Positions 27,358-35,118 of a stretch of 64,000 nt of DNA are shown piece by piece. The stretch lies in assembly GCA_947453885.1 (NCBI GenBank), contig CANGIF010000004.1, forward strand, positions 1 to 64,000. The letters are read 5' to 3'. Position 1 is the stretch's first letter, and each line of letters starts with the position of its first letter. Source of the stretch: Flavobacteriaceae bacterium. Lineage in GTDB: Bacteria > Bacteroidota > Bacteroidia > Flavobacteriales > Flavobacteriaceae. A program made the position numbers and the translations under genes. The notes beneath the pieces were generated by a model. It worked only from the letters and a program-made list of their open reading frames with translations, had not been told where the DNA came from and did no database searches.

Positions 27358-28252
27358 AAGTGTCAATAGTGTTTAAATTTTTGCTTTTTAATAATTTGTT
27401 CATTCCTTCTATTCCTTGTAAACCGCCGGTATGAATCATTAAAATTTTTGATTTCGGCGGAAAATATCCCTTTTCAATTAAATCAATAACGCCATAAGCC
27501 ATTTTTCCTGTATAAATTGGGTCTAATGGTACTTTGTATTTAGAATTGAAATTATTTATAAATGCAATCAATTCTGGGGTTACTTTTCCATATCCACCAA
27601 AATGATAGTCTAAACATAGCTCCCAATTGGAACTAGTGGTTAAACCCGCTATTTCTTTATTTAAAAAATCGCCTTTTAGTGCAGGGAAACCAATGATCTT
27701 TTGATTAGAATTAGTACTATTACTAATTCCTGTTAACGTGCCACCTGTTCCAACAGCGCAACAAATATAGTTAAATTCGATATCATTTGGGGTTAAAATT
27801 TCTTGACATCCTTTAATTGCAAATGCATTTGTTCCTCCTTCGGGTACTAAATAAAAATCGCCATAAAGTGCTTGTAAACTAGCTATAAAAGATGTTTCTG
27901 TTTTTGATGAATAGACTTCCCTAGCAACAAAATGCAAGTGCATGCCGCATTTTGTTGCGAACTGTAAAGTAGGATTTTTATGGTGGTTATAGGCTACTTC
28001 TTCACCTCTAATTATACCAATAGTTTCAAAATTGTACTCTTGACCAGCATAAGCTAATGCAGCAATATGATTTGAATATGCACCTCCAAAAGAGAGTATT
28101 TTTTTGTGTTGTTCTTTTTGGGCTTGCAGCAAATTGTATTTGAGTTTTCTGAATTTATTCCCAGAAATATAGGGATGAATTACATCTTCACGTTTGATAT
28201 AAAGTTCAATTTCGTTATTAAAACACCGAATATGTTGATTGAAAACTTCCAA
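27350..28252 (-). CDS. ACC deaminase / D-cysteine desulfhydrase family PLP enzyme
   Basis: Tryptophan-synthase-beta-fold PLP enzyme of 300 residues. Marks are LYIKREDVIHPYISGNKFRK (PLP lysine in SGNK), LSFGGAYSNHIAALAYAG, a VPEGGTNAFAIKGC phosphate-binding stretch and VGTGGTLTGI. Members either deaminate 1-aminocyclopropane-1-carboxylate or desulfhydrate D-cysteine, and the sequence alone does not let me choose. D-cysteine desulfhydrase activity is the commoner finding outside plant-associated bacteria. First gene of the three-gene operon ending in hemL. Confidence 0.82.
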   Translation of the reverse strand: MEVFNQHIRCFNNEIELYIKREDVIHPYISGNKFRKLKYNLLQAQKEQHKKILSFGGAYSNHIAALAYAGQEYNFETIGIIRGEEVAYNHHKNPTLQFATKCGMHLHFVAREVYSSKTETSFIASLQALYGDFYLVPEGGTNAFAIKGCQEILTPNDIEFNYICCAVGTGGTLTGISNSTNSNQKIIGFPALKGDFLNKEIAGLTTSSNWELCLDYHFGGYGKVTPELIAFINNFNSKYKVPLDPIYTGKMAYGVIDLIEKGYFPPKSKILMIHTGGLQGIEGMNKLLKSKNLNTIDTYA

Positions 28253-28334
28253 AAAAATTCTTTTTTACAAATTTAATCTATACAGTCGTTCCTTACAATT
28301 AATTCGTAGAAAAAATAAGCTCAATTGTCAAAAG

Positions 28335-28366
28335 TTGTGTCATTAAAAAATAAATATTTATATTTG
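28335..28366 (+). promoter_or_regulatory. promoter: TTG-N21-TATATTTG
   Basis: TTG at 28335-28337 and TATATTTG at 28359-28366 with a 21-base spacer, 26 bases before the DUF1761 start codon. Confidence 0.6.
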
Positions 28367-28392
28367 AAAAACTAATTGTAAATAAAATAACT

Positions 28393-28875
28393 ATGACAAT
28401 AAATTGGATAGCAATTGTAGCAGCGGCTTTTAGTGCGCTAATTGTAGGTTTTATATGGTACAACCCAAAAGTTATGGGAACTATATGGATGAAAGAAGCT
28501 GGGTTAGATGAAGAAAAAATAAAAGGAGGAAACATGGCTGCAGTTTTAGGTATGGCGTTTGTGTATTCTTTTTTTATTGCATTGGTATTACGTTTTTTAG
28601 TAGTGCACCAAACAGGCGCTTTGGGAATGATTGGTGGCAGCGAAACTAATGCACTCCCTTCATATACTGCGTTTATGGCAGATTATGGAACAGCATTTAG
28701 AACATTCAAACACGGTGCTTTACACGGTTTTCTAACTGGATTGCTGTTTATAACTCCAACAATTGGTGTCAATGCATTATTTGAAAAAAAGAGCGTAAAA
28801 TACGTGTTGGTTTCAGGAGGATATTGGACAATTACATGTACCGTTATGGGCGGAATTATTTGCAGTATGATTTAA
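28393..28875 (+). CDS. DUF1761 family membrane protein
   Basis: A 160-residue integral membrane protein with four hydrophobic segments (about 5-23, 48-70, 113-132 and 138-158). The N-terminal INWIAIVAAAFSALIVGFIW and following WYNPKVMGTIWMKEAG are hallmarks of DUF1761. Function is unknown for the family. It has its own promoter, and a broken Crp/Fnr regulator gene follows on the same strand. Confidence 0.8.
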   Translation: MTINWIAIVAAAFSALIVGFIWYNPKVMGTIWMKEAGLDEEKIKGGNMAAVLGMAFVYSFFIALVLRFLVVHQTGALGMIGGSETNALPSYTAFMADYGTAFRTFKHGALHGFLTGLLFITPTIGVNALFEKKSVKYVLVSGGYWTITCTVMGGIICSMI

Positions 28876-28974
28876 AAGTAAAATTAAGTTTTTTTTATTA
28901 TATAAAAAACTTTAGCTCTCAGATAGGCTAACTTACAAAACTAGGCGAATCATTTTTTCTAAAATAGACAACTA

Positions 28975-29571
28975 ATGAAAATTATCTTAGATTATATTTT
29001 GCAATTTGTAACGCTTGACAAAGCCGAGATTGATTTATTCACTAGCTATTTAACTTCAAAAAAAATCAAGTCTAATCAAATTATTTTCAATAAAGGCAGT
29101 GTTTGCAACTCCTTATTTTTTGTGGTATCTGGGGCTGCAAGATCTTATTTCTTAAATAACGAAGGAATGGAATATACTTGGAAATTTCATTTTAATGATA
29201 CAGACGCTACTTTTGAAAATTTGTTTTTGGTCGATTATCAAAGTTTTTTAACTCAAACTCCCTCTTTTCTCTCTTTTGAAGCTATAAACGATTTAGAAGT
29301 AATTGAATTGCGTTACGAAAGCTTGTAACTTTTGCTTAAGGAGGTTCCAAAAGCACAAGAAATTACTCGTCGTTTTTCGGAAATGGCTTACCGTTTTACT
29401 CATATAAAAGCATTTAATTTTCTAACAAAATCGGCTAAAGACAGGTACTTGAACCTGCTTACAGAAGAACCCTATTTATTGAATAAATTTCCACAATATT
29501 ACGTTGCGTCCTATTTAGGAATTGCGCCACAAAGCTTAAGCCGTCTTAGAAAAGAAATTACATTGAAATAG
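28975..29571 (+). pseudogene. Crp/Fnr family regulator interrupted by an in-frame TAA
   Basis: The first 117 codons encode a cyclic-nucleotide-binding-like domain (IIFNKGSVCNSLFFVVSGAA). A TAA at 29326-29328 follows LRYESL. The same frame then continues without further stops for 80 codons and encodes the expected rest of the protein, including the short C-terminal helix-turn-helix (YVASYLGIAPQSLSRLRKE). The combined length of about 198 residues is normal for Bacteroidota Crp/Fnr proteins. A single C-to-T change (CAA to TAA) would explain the stop. A sequencing error or read-through are alternatives. The next gene, an SDR, may be its former target. Confidence 0.85.
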
Positions 29572-29612
29572 TTTTCTTAACAAATGTGAATGAAATTCAT
29601 GTTGTAGGAAGT

Positions 29613-29620
29613 TACTTTTG
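29613..29620 (+). promoter_or_regulatory. -7 box (TACTTTTG) before the SDR gene
   Basis: TAnnTTTG match 29 bases before the ATG at 29650, with no TTG at -33. This is the pattern expected if an activator such as a Crp/Fnr protein is required. Confidence 0.45.
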
Positions 29621-29649
29621 CATCATAATAAATCTAAATACATATAGAA

Positions 29650-30432
29650 ATGGAAAATGTAGCACTAATTACAGGAGGTTCAGGCGGAATTGGTTTTGAA
29701 ATTGCCCAACTGTTTGCAAAAGATAAGATAAACGTTGTTCTAGTAGCAAGAAGCCTTAACAAATTGCAAAAAGCAAAACAACTAATCGAAAACCAATTTG
29801 GTGTGAAAGTCTATATTCTCGACACCGACCTTTCGGTTTTAGAAGGACTTGATGGCATTAAAAATCTTTGTTCCAAAAACAATTTAAGAGTAGAATACTT
29901 GGTCAATAATGCTGGTTTTGGAGATTATGGCGCTTTGGTGGACCGCAGCATTGAAAAATACAGAGAAATGATAGGGCTTAACATTTCAATACTTACGGAA
30001 CTGACCTATTATTTTGCAAAAAAAATGGTCTCCAATGGTTCAGGAAAAATATTAAATGTAGCCTCAGTGGCAGGCATTCAACCAGTGCCGAATTTAGCAG
30101 TTTATGCAGCTTCAAAAGCGTATGTCATCAGTTTTACAGAAGCATTGCATAAAGAATTAGAACAAACAGGCGTAGCCGCAACCGTACTTTCGCCGGGAGT
30201 AACTGAAACAGGCTTTATGGAAAGAGCCGATATGGCATCAGCACAAATTTATAGAAGTGGTGTCATGAAAGCAGATGCAGTTGCTAAAGCGGGCTACAAC
30301 GGAATGATGAAAGGAAAACTACAAGTAATTCCGGGCTTCAAACATAAACTAATGGGGCTGCTATCAGGTATGACACCATCAAGTCAAATGCGGTTAACTA
30401 TTTCGGCTTACATCATGAAAAAAGCAAAATAA
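29650..30432 (+). CDS. SDR family NAD(P)-dependent oxidoreductase
   Basis: Classical short-chain dehydrogenase of 260 residues. The cofactor motif is TGGSGGIGFEIA, with VNNAG at about 85-89 and the catalytic Ser139, Tyr152 and Lys156 (VASVAG and VYAASKAYVISF). Basic residues after strand 2 (VARSLNKL) suggest NADP. The substrate is unknown. The gene lies 78 bases after the broken Crp/Fnr gene and 15 bases before DUF2147, so the two enzyme genes form a pair. Its base composition is slightly less AT-rich than the neighbours, a weak hint of transfer. Confidence 0.87.
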   Translation: MENVALITGGSGGIGFEIAQLFAKDKINVVLVARSLNKLQKAKQLIENQFGVKVYILDTDLSVLEGLDGIKNLCSKNNLRVEYLVNNAGFGDYGALVDRSIEKYREMIGLNISILTELTYYFAKKMVSNGSGKILNVASVAGIQPVPNLAVYAASKAYVISFTEALHKELEQTGVAATVLSPGVTETGFMERADMASAQIYRSGVMKADAVAKAGYNGMMKGKLQVIPGFKHKLMGLLSGMTPSSQMRLTISAYIMKKAK

Positions 30433-30447
30433 TAAACAACAACTACG

Positions 30448-30888
30448 ATGAAAAAAAGAACACTTACCGTATTTTTAATACTCGCACTAGTCATAAGTGC
30501 AACAGCACAATCAAAATCGGATGCCATTTTAGGACTTTGGTTGACTCAAAACAAAGAAGCTAAAATAGAAATCTACAAAAGCACGACAAACCACTATTTT
30601 GGAAAAATAGTTTGGGGTAATAAATTATATGAATCCGATGGCAAAACATTAGTAAAAGATGTTAAAAATGAAGTTGAAAACCTCCGAAAACGAACTATAA
30701 AAGAGCTAGTAATACTTTCTAATTTTACCTTTTCAGATGGTACATGGTCAAGGGGCACAATTTACGACCCAAACAACGGAAAAACCTACAGTTGTACTAT
30801 AAAACTAAAAGACGACAAACTAGAAATTAGAGGCTATATAGGCATTTCGCTTTTTGGCAGAACTGAAATCTGGACACGAACGAAATGA
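30448..30888 (+). CDS. DUF2147 family secreted protein
   Basis: A 146-residue exported protein: signal peptide ending in ATAQ, then a compact beta-rich domain with the DUF2147 features ILGLWLTQNKEAKIEIYK, FGKIVWG, YDPNNGKTYSCTIKL, LEIRGYIGISLFGRTEIWTR. The domain is related to lipocalin/calycin-like folds and has no established activity. It is the second gene of the SDR pair with a 15-base gap. Confidence 0.85.
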   Translation: MKKRTLTVFLILALVISATAQSKSDAILGLWLTQNKEAKIEIYKSTTNHYFGKIVWGNKLYESDGKTLVKDVKNEVENLRKRTIKELVILSNFTFSDGTWSRGTIYDPNNGKTYSCTIKLKDDKLEIRGYIGISLFGRTEIWTRTK

Positions 30889-31240
30889 TACTGGAAAGAA
30901 ATATTATTCAATTCTAATGCTGAAGAAAACTATATAACAAAAGCCGAAGAAAAAGTACAAAGTACAAAGTAATCACAAATACAATTACCAACAACTACAT
31001 ACCTTTTCAATTACAACAAACCCAACAAACTTGAAACAAAAGCTGCTTTCCACAAAAGGACAAGATAAACCTCAACTTAATAATAAAAAAGCGCAGTCGA
31101 AAAGTTGCATCCCCTCGCTACTGCGCTCTAATTGTCAAAGTGAACTATTTATTTAAATGACGCTTATGGGTTCACTCTTTTTTGTATTATGTATTGTAAA
31201 CAAAAATTTATTTTGTTTAAACTGATTGTTTTTTAAGCAT
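30889..31240. other. 352-bp intergenic region between convergent genes
   Basis: No coding sequence is evident. The left 200 bases are AT-rich with a short AGTACAA duplication near 30955-30972. The right part carries a GC-richer hairpin at 31090-31127, listed separately as a terminator. Confidence 0.5.
31090..31127 (-). terminator. long hairpin with T-run, terminator for the TonB-like gene
   Basis: On the minus strand AGCGCAGT and ACTGCGCT (8 bp) close the hairpin, an inner segment CGAGGGG can pair with CTTTTCG using three G-U pairs, and the stem is followed by six Ts. It lies about 115 bases after the TonB-like stop, further than usual. Confidence 0.6.
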
Positions 31241-32044
31241 TTACTCTGTTTTAATGGCTATGGGAAGGTTGTACTGTGTACGGACTTTCTCGCCACCAAT
31301 ACTGCCCGGTTTCCATTTTGTTTGTAAAGCATTCAAAACTCTCACGGCTTCTTTTGCTAGTCCATAGCCTGGGTCTCTTAGTACTTTTACACTGCTCATG
31401 GAACCGTCTTTTTCTATTATAAATGACACATAAATGGTTAGTGTTCGTTCTAAATCTAGTTCAGGCTTTTCAAAATGAGTGCCAACATAGTTGTAAAAAT
31501 TGGCTATACCTCCCGGAAATTCTGGCAATTTGTCCAACTCTAAAGTAGTTTTGGGTGAGTTGTCTATAGTTGGCAAAACAGCTGTATTTGTTGTAGTAGC
31601 TGTACCTTTAAATTCACCATTATCTGGGTTGCCAACTGTTTTGTTGGTTGCGTTTACCCATTCGCTGTTTTTAGGAATTTCCTCAATTTCAGCAGGTAAT
31701 TTTGCTACTACTAAATGAGCCAAATTGGTAGGAATTTGAGCGTTGTCAACCGTTGGGGTTGCTTTAGGTTCGCTTTTTTTATTTTTCGGAGTAGCAATTG
31801 AAACAGTAGCAATTTTAATTACTCGATCAATTGGAACATTGTTTTCAACTCCATCTGTTTGGTGTACTGAGTTAGCCAGCATAAATACACCGCCCAATCC
31901 AATTAGAATTGAAATGCCTAAAAATAAGGCAATAGCACTGGTTTTCGGGCTTTCATAACGCAATTGGTAGGCGCCATATTCTTTGTTTTTGTCTTCAAAA
32001 ACAACATCAATCCATTTTTTTTCAAAGATACTTACGTTTGACAT
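31241..32044 (-). CDS. energy transducer TonB family protein
   Basis: A 267-residue inner-membrane protein. The cytoplasmic N-terminus has KEYGAYQLRY, which is typical of Bacteroidota TonB proteins. A single membrane helix follows at about 36-58, then a low-complexity periplasmic linker (Thr/Lys/Asn/Pro), then the TonB C-terminal domain from about 170 (ERTLTIYVSFIIEKDGSMSS, LNALQTKWKPGSIGGEKVR). It would transmit proton-motive force to outer-membrane receptors. No exbB or exbD gene adjoins it, so it shares ExbBD with other TonBs or has another role. Confidence 0.87.
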   Translation of the reverse strand: MSNVSIFEKKWIDVVFEDKNKEYGAYQLRYESPKTSAIALFLGISILIGLGGVFMLANSVHQTDGVENNVPIDRVIKIATVSIATPKNKKSEPKATPTVDNAQIPTNLAHLVVAKLPAEIEEIPKNSEWVNATNKTVGNPDNGEFKGTATTTNTAVLPTIDNSPKTTLELDKLPEFPGGIANFYNYVGTHFEKPELDLERTLTIYVSFIIEKDGSMSSVKVLRDPGYGLAKEAVRVLNALQTKWKPGSIGGEKVRTQYNLPIAIKTE

Positions 32045-32249
32045 GATTCAACTATTTAAGGGTTAAGTAGCACTATTTCATGAATTTCTTTTTAAGTTTT
32101 TAAATTATACTAAACGCATTATTAAGCAACATAATATTGTAATAAACACCTTTTTTAACTTATAACGTGAGTTATTAAAGTTAAGTATAGATGCCATCAA
32201 ACTTTTTTGTTTTTTTTATGTATTGAAGCAAATGGAATGAAAATCGTAC

Positions 32250-33218
32250 TTAATCCAAACTTTTAAGTGGAACTTCTTCAAAAGCATTGATTTTATCCAA
32301 ATGAAGCAAGGTTTTATCGTCGTTACTACTTCTGGAAAACATGGGCAGGTATTTGGCACCGAAAATAATTTCATTAAATGTGTACGAAGCTCTTTTGACA
32401 ACTTGGGAACTGTACATGTCGTCGTAGGCTTTTAAGAATACTATTATTTCTCCATTTACAGTGGCAAAATGTTCTTTAGTAAATTTATAAAGTGGACTAT
32501 TTTCGGTAATTGGATGAACGATTGTCCAACTTAAGGTTAACGAATTTACTTTGGAAAGTTCTAAATCTAGAGCGTAAAATTTATTTACATGTTTTCCATT
32601 TTCTTCTATAACAAGCCCTAAAGTAACTTTTGCTTCGGCTTCTGAAAGATTTGTGTTCTTAAATGGCGACAATCTAATTGTCAATGCCGTTCCGTCAAGA
32701 TAGGGTGCAATTAAAGCATTATGAGCAAATTTAATATGTGCTTGGGGTTTGCTAAACCTACCGTAAAACAAACCTGTAGCAATAGCGAAACTAAGCAATC
32801 CAAACAGTGCTTCTATGGCTGCAACAAAACTTGTAAGAAAACCACTCGGACTTATATGTCCGTAACCTACTGTTGTAAATGTTTGTATGCTAAAGAAAAA
32901 AGCTTGTCCGAACTTTTCTGCTGTTGTAAAACCAATCATGCCTTTCAAATGTTCAACACCAATAGCACAATAAATTGAGGCAAAAATCAAATTGGAAAAA
33001 AAATAAAAGAAAATGACAATTACCATAAATTTCCAACGTGGAATGTTGAGCATGGTGTGGAACCAACTGATGCTATCCATAAAACTAATTCCTGTTTTTT
33101 GAATATTGGCTTTACCATTTTTATTTAGAAACCTACCTCCATAACTTGAAGCATTGGTTCCAAAACCAGAATCACTGGTAATTTTAGCTTTACTGTTTAT
33201 TTTTTTTAAAAAAACCAA
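32250..33218 (-). CDS. inward-rectifier potassium channel (KirBac-like)
   Basis: A 322-residue channel: outer helix at about 62-84, pore helix and selectivity filter TTVGYG (115-120), inner helix at about 128-152 (LTSFVAAIEALFGLLSFAIATGLFYGRFSKP), then a cytoplasmic immunoglobulin-like Kir domain (HALIAPYLDGTALTIRL as FAHNALIAPYLDG, LDLELSKVNSLTLSWTIVHPI, SPLYKFT). The layout matches bacterial Kir channels. It sits 79 bases downstream of lpxD on the same strand, but a functional link to lipid A synthesis is not evident. Confidence 0.9.
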   Translation of the reverse strand: MVFLKKINSKAKITSDSGFGTNASSYGGRFLNKNGKANIQKTGISFMDSISWFHTMLNIPRWKFMVIVIFFYFFSNLIFASIYCAIGVEHLKGMIGFTTAEKFGQAFFFSIQTFTTVGYGHISPSGFLTSFVAAIEALFGLLSFAIATGLFYGRFSKPQAHIKFAHNALIAPYLDGTALTIRLSPFKNTNLSEAEAKVTLGLVIEENGKHVNKFYALDLELSKVNSLTLSWTIVHPITENSPLYKFTKEHFATVNGEIIVFLKAYDDMYSSQVVKRASYTFNEIIFGAKYLPMFSRSSNDDKTLLHLDKINAFEEVPLKSLD

Positions 33219-33297
33219 TTTATTTGGATTTAGAAGAATTGAAACGTATTAAAAAACAATCAAAAGTACCGAATAACGTTACTTTAGGATTGAAAAG

Positions 33298-34290
33298 TTA
33301 GCCATTTTTTACCAATCTTTTCAAAATAGCCCATTGTTTTAGTGCATCACGGGCTTCAACAGCTGGATAACCTAACATTGTTTTTCCAGCTGGAATATCG
33401 CCTGTAACTCCTGATCCAGCTCCAATTATCGCTCCGTCGCCTATAGTTGTATGGTCTTTTATGGAAGCACTTCCACCAATTATAACACCATTACCCAAAG
33501 TTACAGAACCAGCCAAACCACTATTTCCTGCCATGATACAAAAACGTCCTAATTTACTATTGTGACCAATTTGAACTAAATTATCAATTTTACAGCCATC
33601 ACCAAGTACCGTTGAGCTAAACTTACCTCTATCTACACAAGTGTTTGCACCAATTTCCACATAATTACCAATTATTACATTACCAATTTGAGGGATTTTA
33701 ACCAAACCTCTTTCTGAACAAGGTCGGAAACCAAATCCATCAGCCCCTATAGAAGCGTTAGGATGTACAATACACCCTTTACCTAAATGACAGCGTTCTC
33801 TAATGACGCTTCCTGACCAAATTACGGTTTCATCGCCAATTGTGCATTCGTCTAAAATGGTAACATTAGGATAAATAGTAACATTTTCACCCAGTTGTAC
33901 TTTTGGTCCAATGTAACAGCCTGCTCCTACTCGGGTCCCTTTTCCAATAACCGCAGTTGTATCAATTGTTGCTGACGGGTGAATTTCAAAATTAAATAAA
34001 GGCGTTGGTGGTGCAAAAAGTTCTAAGACCTGCGACATCGCCAAATCGGCATTTTTAACTTTAATAAAAGCTCTATTGTCTCCTGGGAGAATTGAAATAT
34101 CTTCGTTAACTATTGCGACACAAGCTTTAGAAGTTTCCCAGAGCTTTTCGTATTTTTTATGTCCAATAAAAGAAATTTCGGTATCGTTGGCAACTTCAAG
34201 TTGTTCGGGAGCTGTAATTGAAGTGGTAACGTTTCCTACAATTTCACCTTTAAGTACGTGGTTAATTTCAGTTAAAGTATATGTTTTCAT
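33298..34290 (-). CDS. lpxD: UDP-3-O-(3-hydroxyacyl)glucosamine N-acyltransferase
   Basis: Adds the second 3-hydroxyacyl chain in lipid A synthesis. The 330 residues comprise an N-terminal uridine-binding domain (SFIGHKKYEKLWETSKACVAIV), then a left-handed beta-helix of hexapeptide repeats (IHPSATIDTTAVIGKGTRVG onward) with the catalytic-type His in LVQIGHNSKLG, and a helical C-terminus (KQWAILKRLVKNG). It stands apart from other lpx genes. Flavobacteria may carry a second LpxD-like protein, so this could be the paralogue and not the main enzyme. Confidence 0.88.
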   Translation of the reverse strand: MKTYTLTEINHVLKGEIVGNVTTSITAPEQLEVANDTEISFIGHKKYEKLWETSKACVAIVNEDISILPGDNRAFIKVKNADLAMSQVLELFAPPTPLFNFEIHPSATIDTTAVIGKGTRVGAGCYIGPKVQLGENVTIYPNVTILDECTIGDETVIWSGSVIRERCHLGKGCIVHPNASIGADGFGFRPCSERGLVKIPQIGNVIIGNYVEIGANTCVDRGKFSSTVLGDGCKIDNLVQIGHNSKLGRFCIMAGNSGLAGSVTLGNGVIIGGSASIKDHTTIGDGAIIGAGSGVTGDIPAGKTMLGYPAVEARDALKQWAILKRLVKNG

Positions 34291-34434
34291 TTATTTTTGG
34301 TTTGGTAAATTGGTTTAATCGAAACAAATTAAGTAAAAAAAAAATGTTATTCCTAATCATGTTCCTTTACTTTTAAATATTGAATTATGTCAAGTAGCTA
34401 TTTAACTACCAACAATCAAAACAACAATAACTAA

Positions 34435-35088
34435 TTATACTTTGTTCCAATATTCCTTCAAAACTGATTTGCGCCCAATTGTTTGAGTAATTGAATCATT
34501 AGTTAAGTTCCATCCTCTGGCTGGCGAGTATTCTCTGCCATACCAAATCATTTGCAAATGCAAATCGTTCCAAGTATTTTCAGGAAAAAGTGCTTTAGCG
34601 TCTTTCTCTGTTTGTACAACATTTTTTCCGTTAGATAAATTCCAACGGTACATTAGTCGGTGAATGTGCGTGTCAACAGGAAATGTAGGAATTCCAAATG
34701 CCTGACTCATGACTACACTTGCTGTTTTGTGTCCAACAGCTGGTAAGGCTTCAAGAGCATCAAAACTTTGTGGCACTTTGCCATCATACTTATCAATTAA
34801 TATGTGCGACAAACCATGAATTCCTTTAGATTTCATAGGCGAAAGGCCACAAGGACGAATTATTTCTTTGATTTCTTCGACTGTCATTTTAACCATATCG
34901 TATGGGTTATCGGCTTTTGCAAAAAGCAAAGGTGTAATTGTATTGACTCTAACATCAGTACATTGTGCAGATAATAACACTGCTATCAAAAGCGTATAAG
35001 GATCTTTATGGTCTAACGGAATGGGAATTGATGGATACAGTTCCTTTAATTTTTTGAGCACAAAAGCCGCACGTTCTTTTTTGGTCAT
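34435..35088 (-). CDS. nth: endonuclease III, variant without the iron-sulfur cysteines
   Basis: DNA glycosylase/AP lyase for oxidised pyrimidines, 217 residues. The helix-hairpin-helix LPAVGHKTASVV with catalytic Lys121 and the catalytic Asp139 in FPVDTHIHRL are intact. The four C-terminal cysteines that bind [4Fe-4S] in E. coli Nth are absent: the corresponding region reads MIWYGREYSPARGWNLTNDS and contains no Cys. The fold must therefore be stabilised otherwise. It lies 30 bases after the M1-like gene and may be co-transcribed with it. Confidence 0.88.
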   Translation of the reverse strand: MTKKERAAFVLKKLKELYPSIPIPLDHKDPYTLLIAVLLSAQCTDVRVNTITPLLFAKADNPYDMVKMTVEEIKEIIRPCGLSPMKSKGIHGLSHILIDKYDGKVPQSFDALEALPAVGHKTASVVMSQAFGIPTFPVDTHIHRLMYRWNLSNGKNVVQTEKDAKALFPENTWNDLHLQMIWYGREYSPARGWNLTNDSITQTIGRKSVLKEYWNKV

Positions 35089-35118
35089 TTCTTTTTTTTA
35101 TTTTAATTTGAATGTCAA

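Noticed and set aside
28886..28912. Hairpin AAGTTTTTT / AAAAAACTT after DUF1761
   Set aside because: The stem is almost only A-T pairs and arises easily by chance in such AT-rich DNA; too weak to call a terminator.
31090..31127. Integron attC-like site
   Set aside because: The conserved R/L box core sequences and an integrase or cassette array are absent; the T-run favours a terminator.
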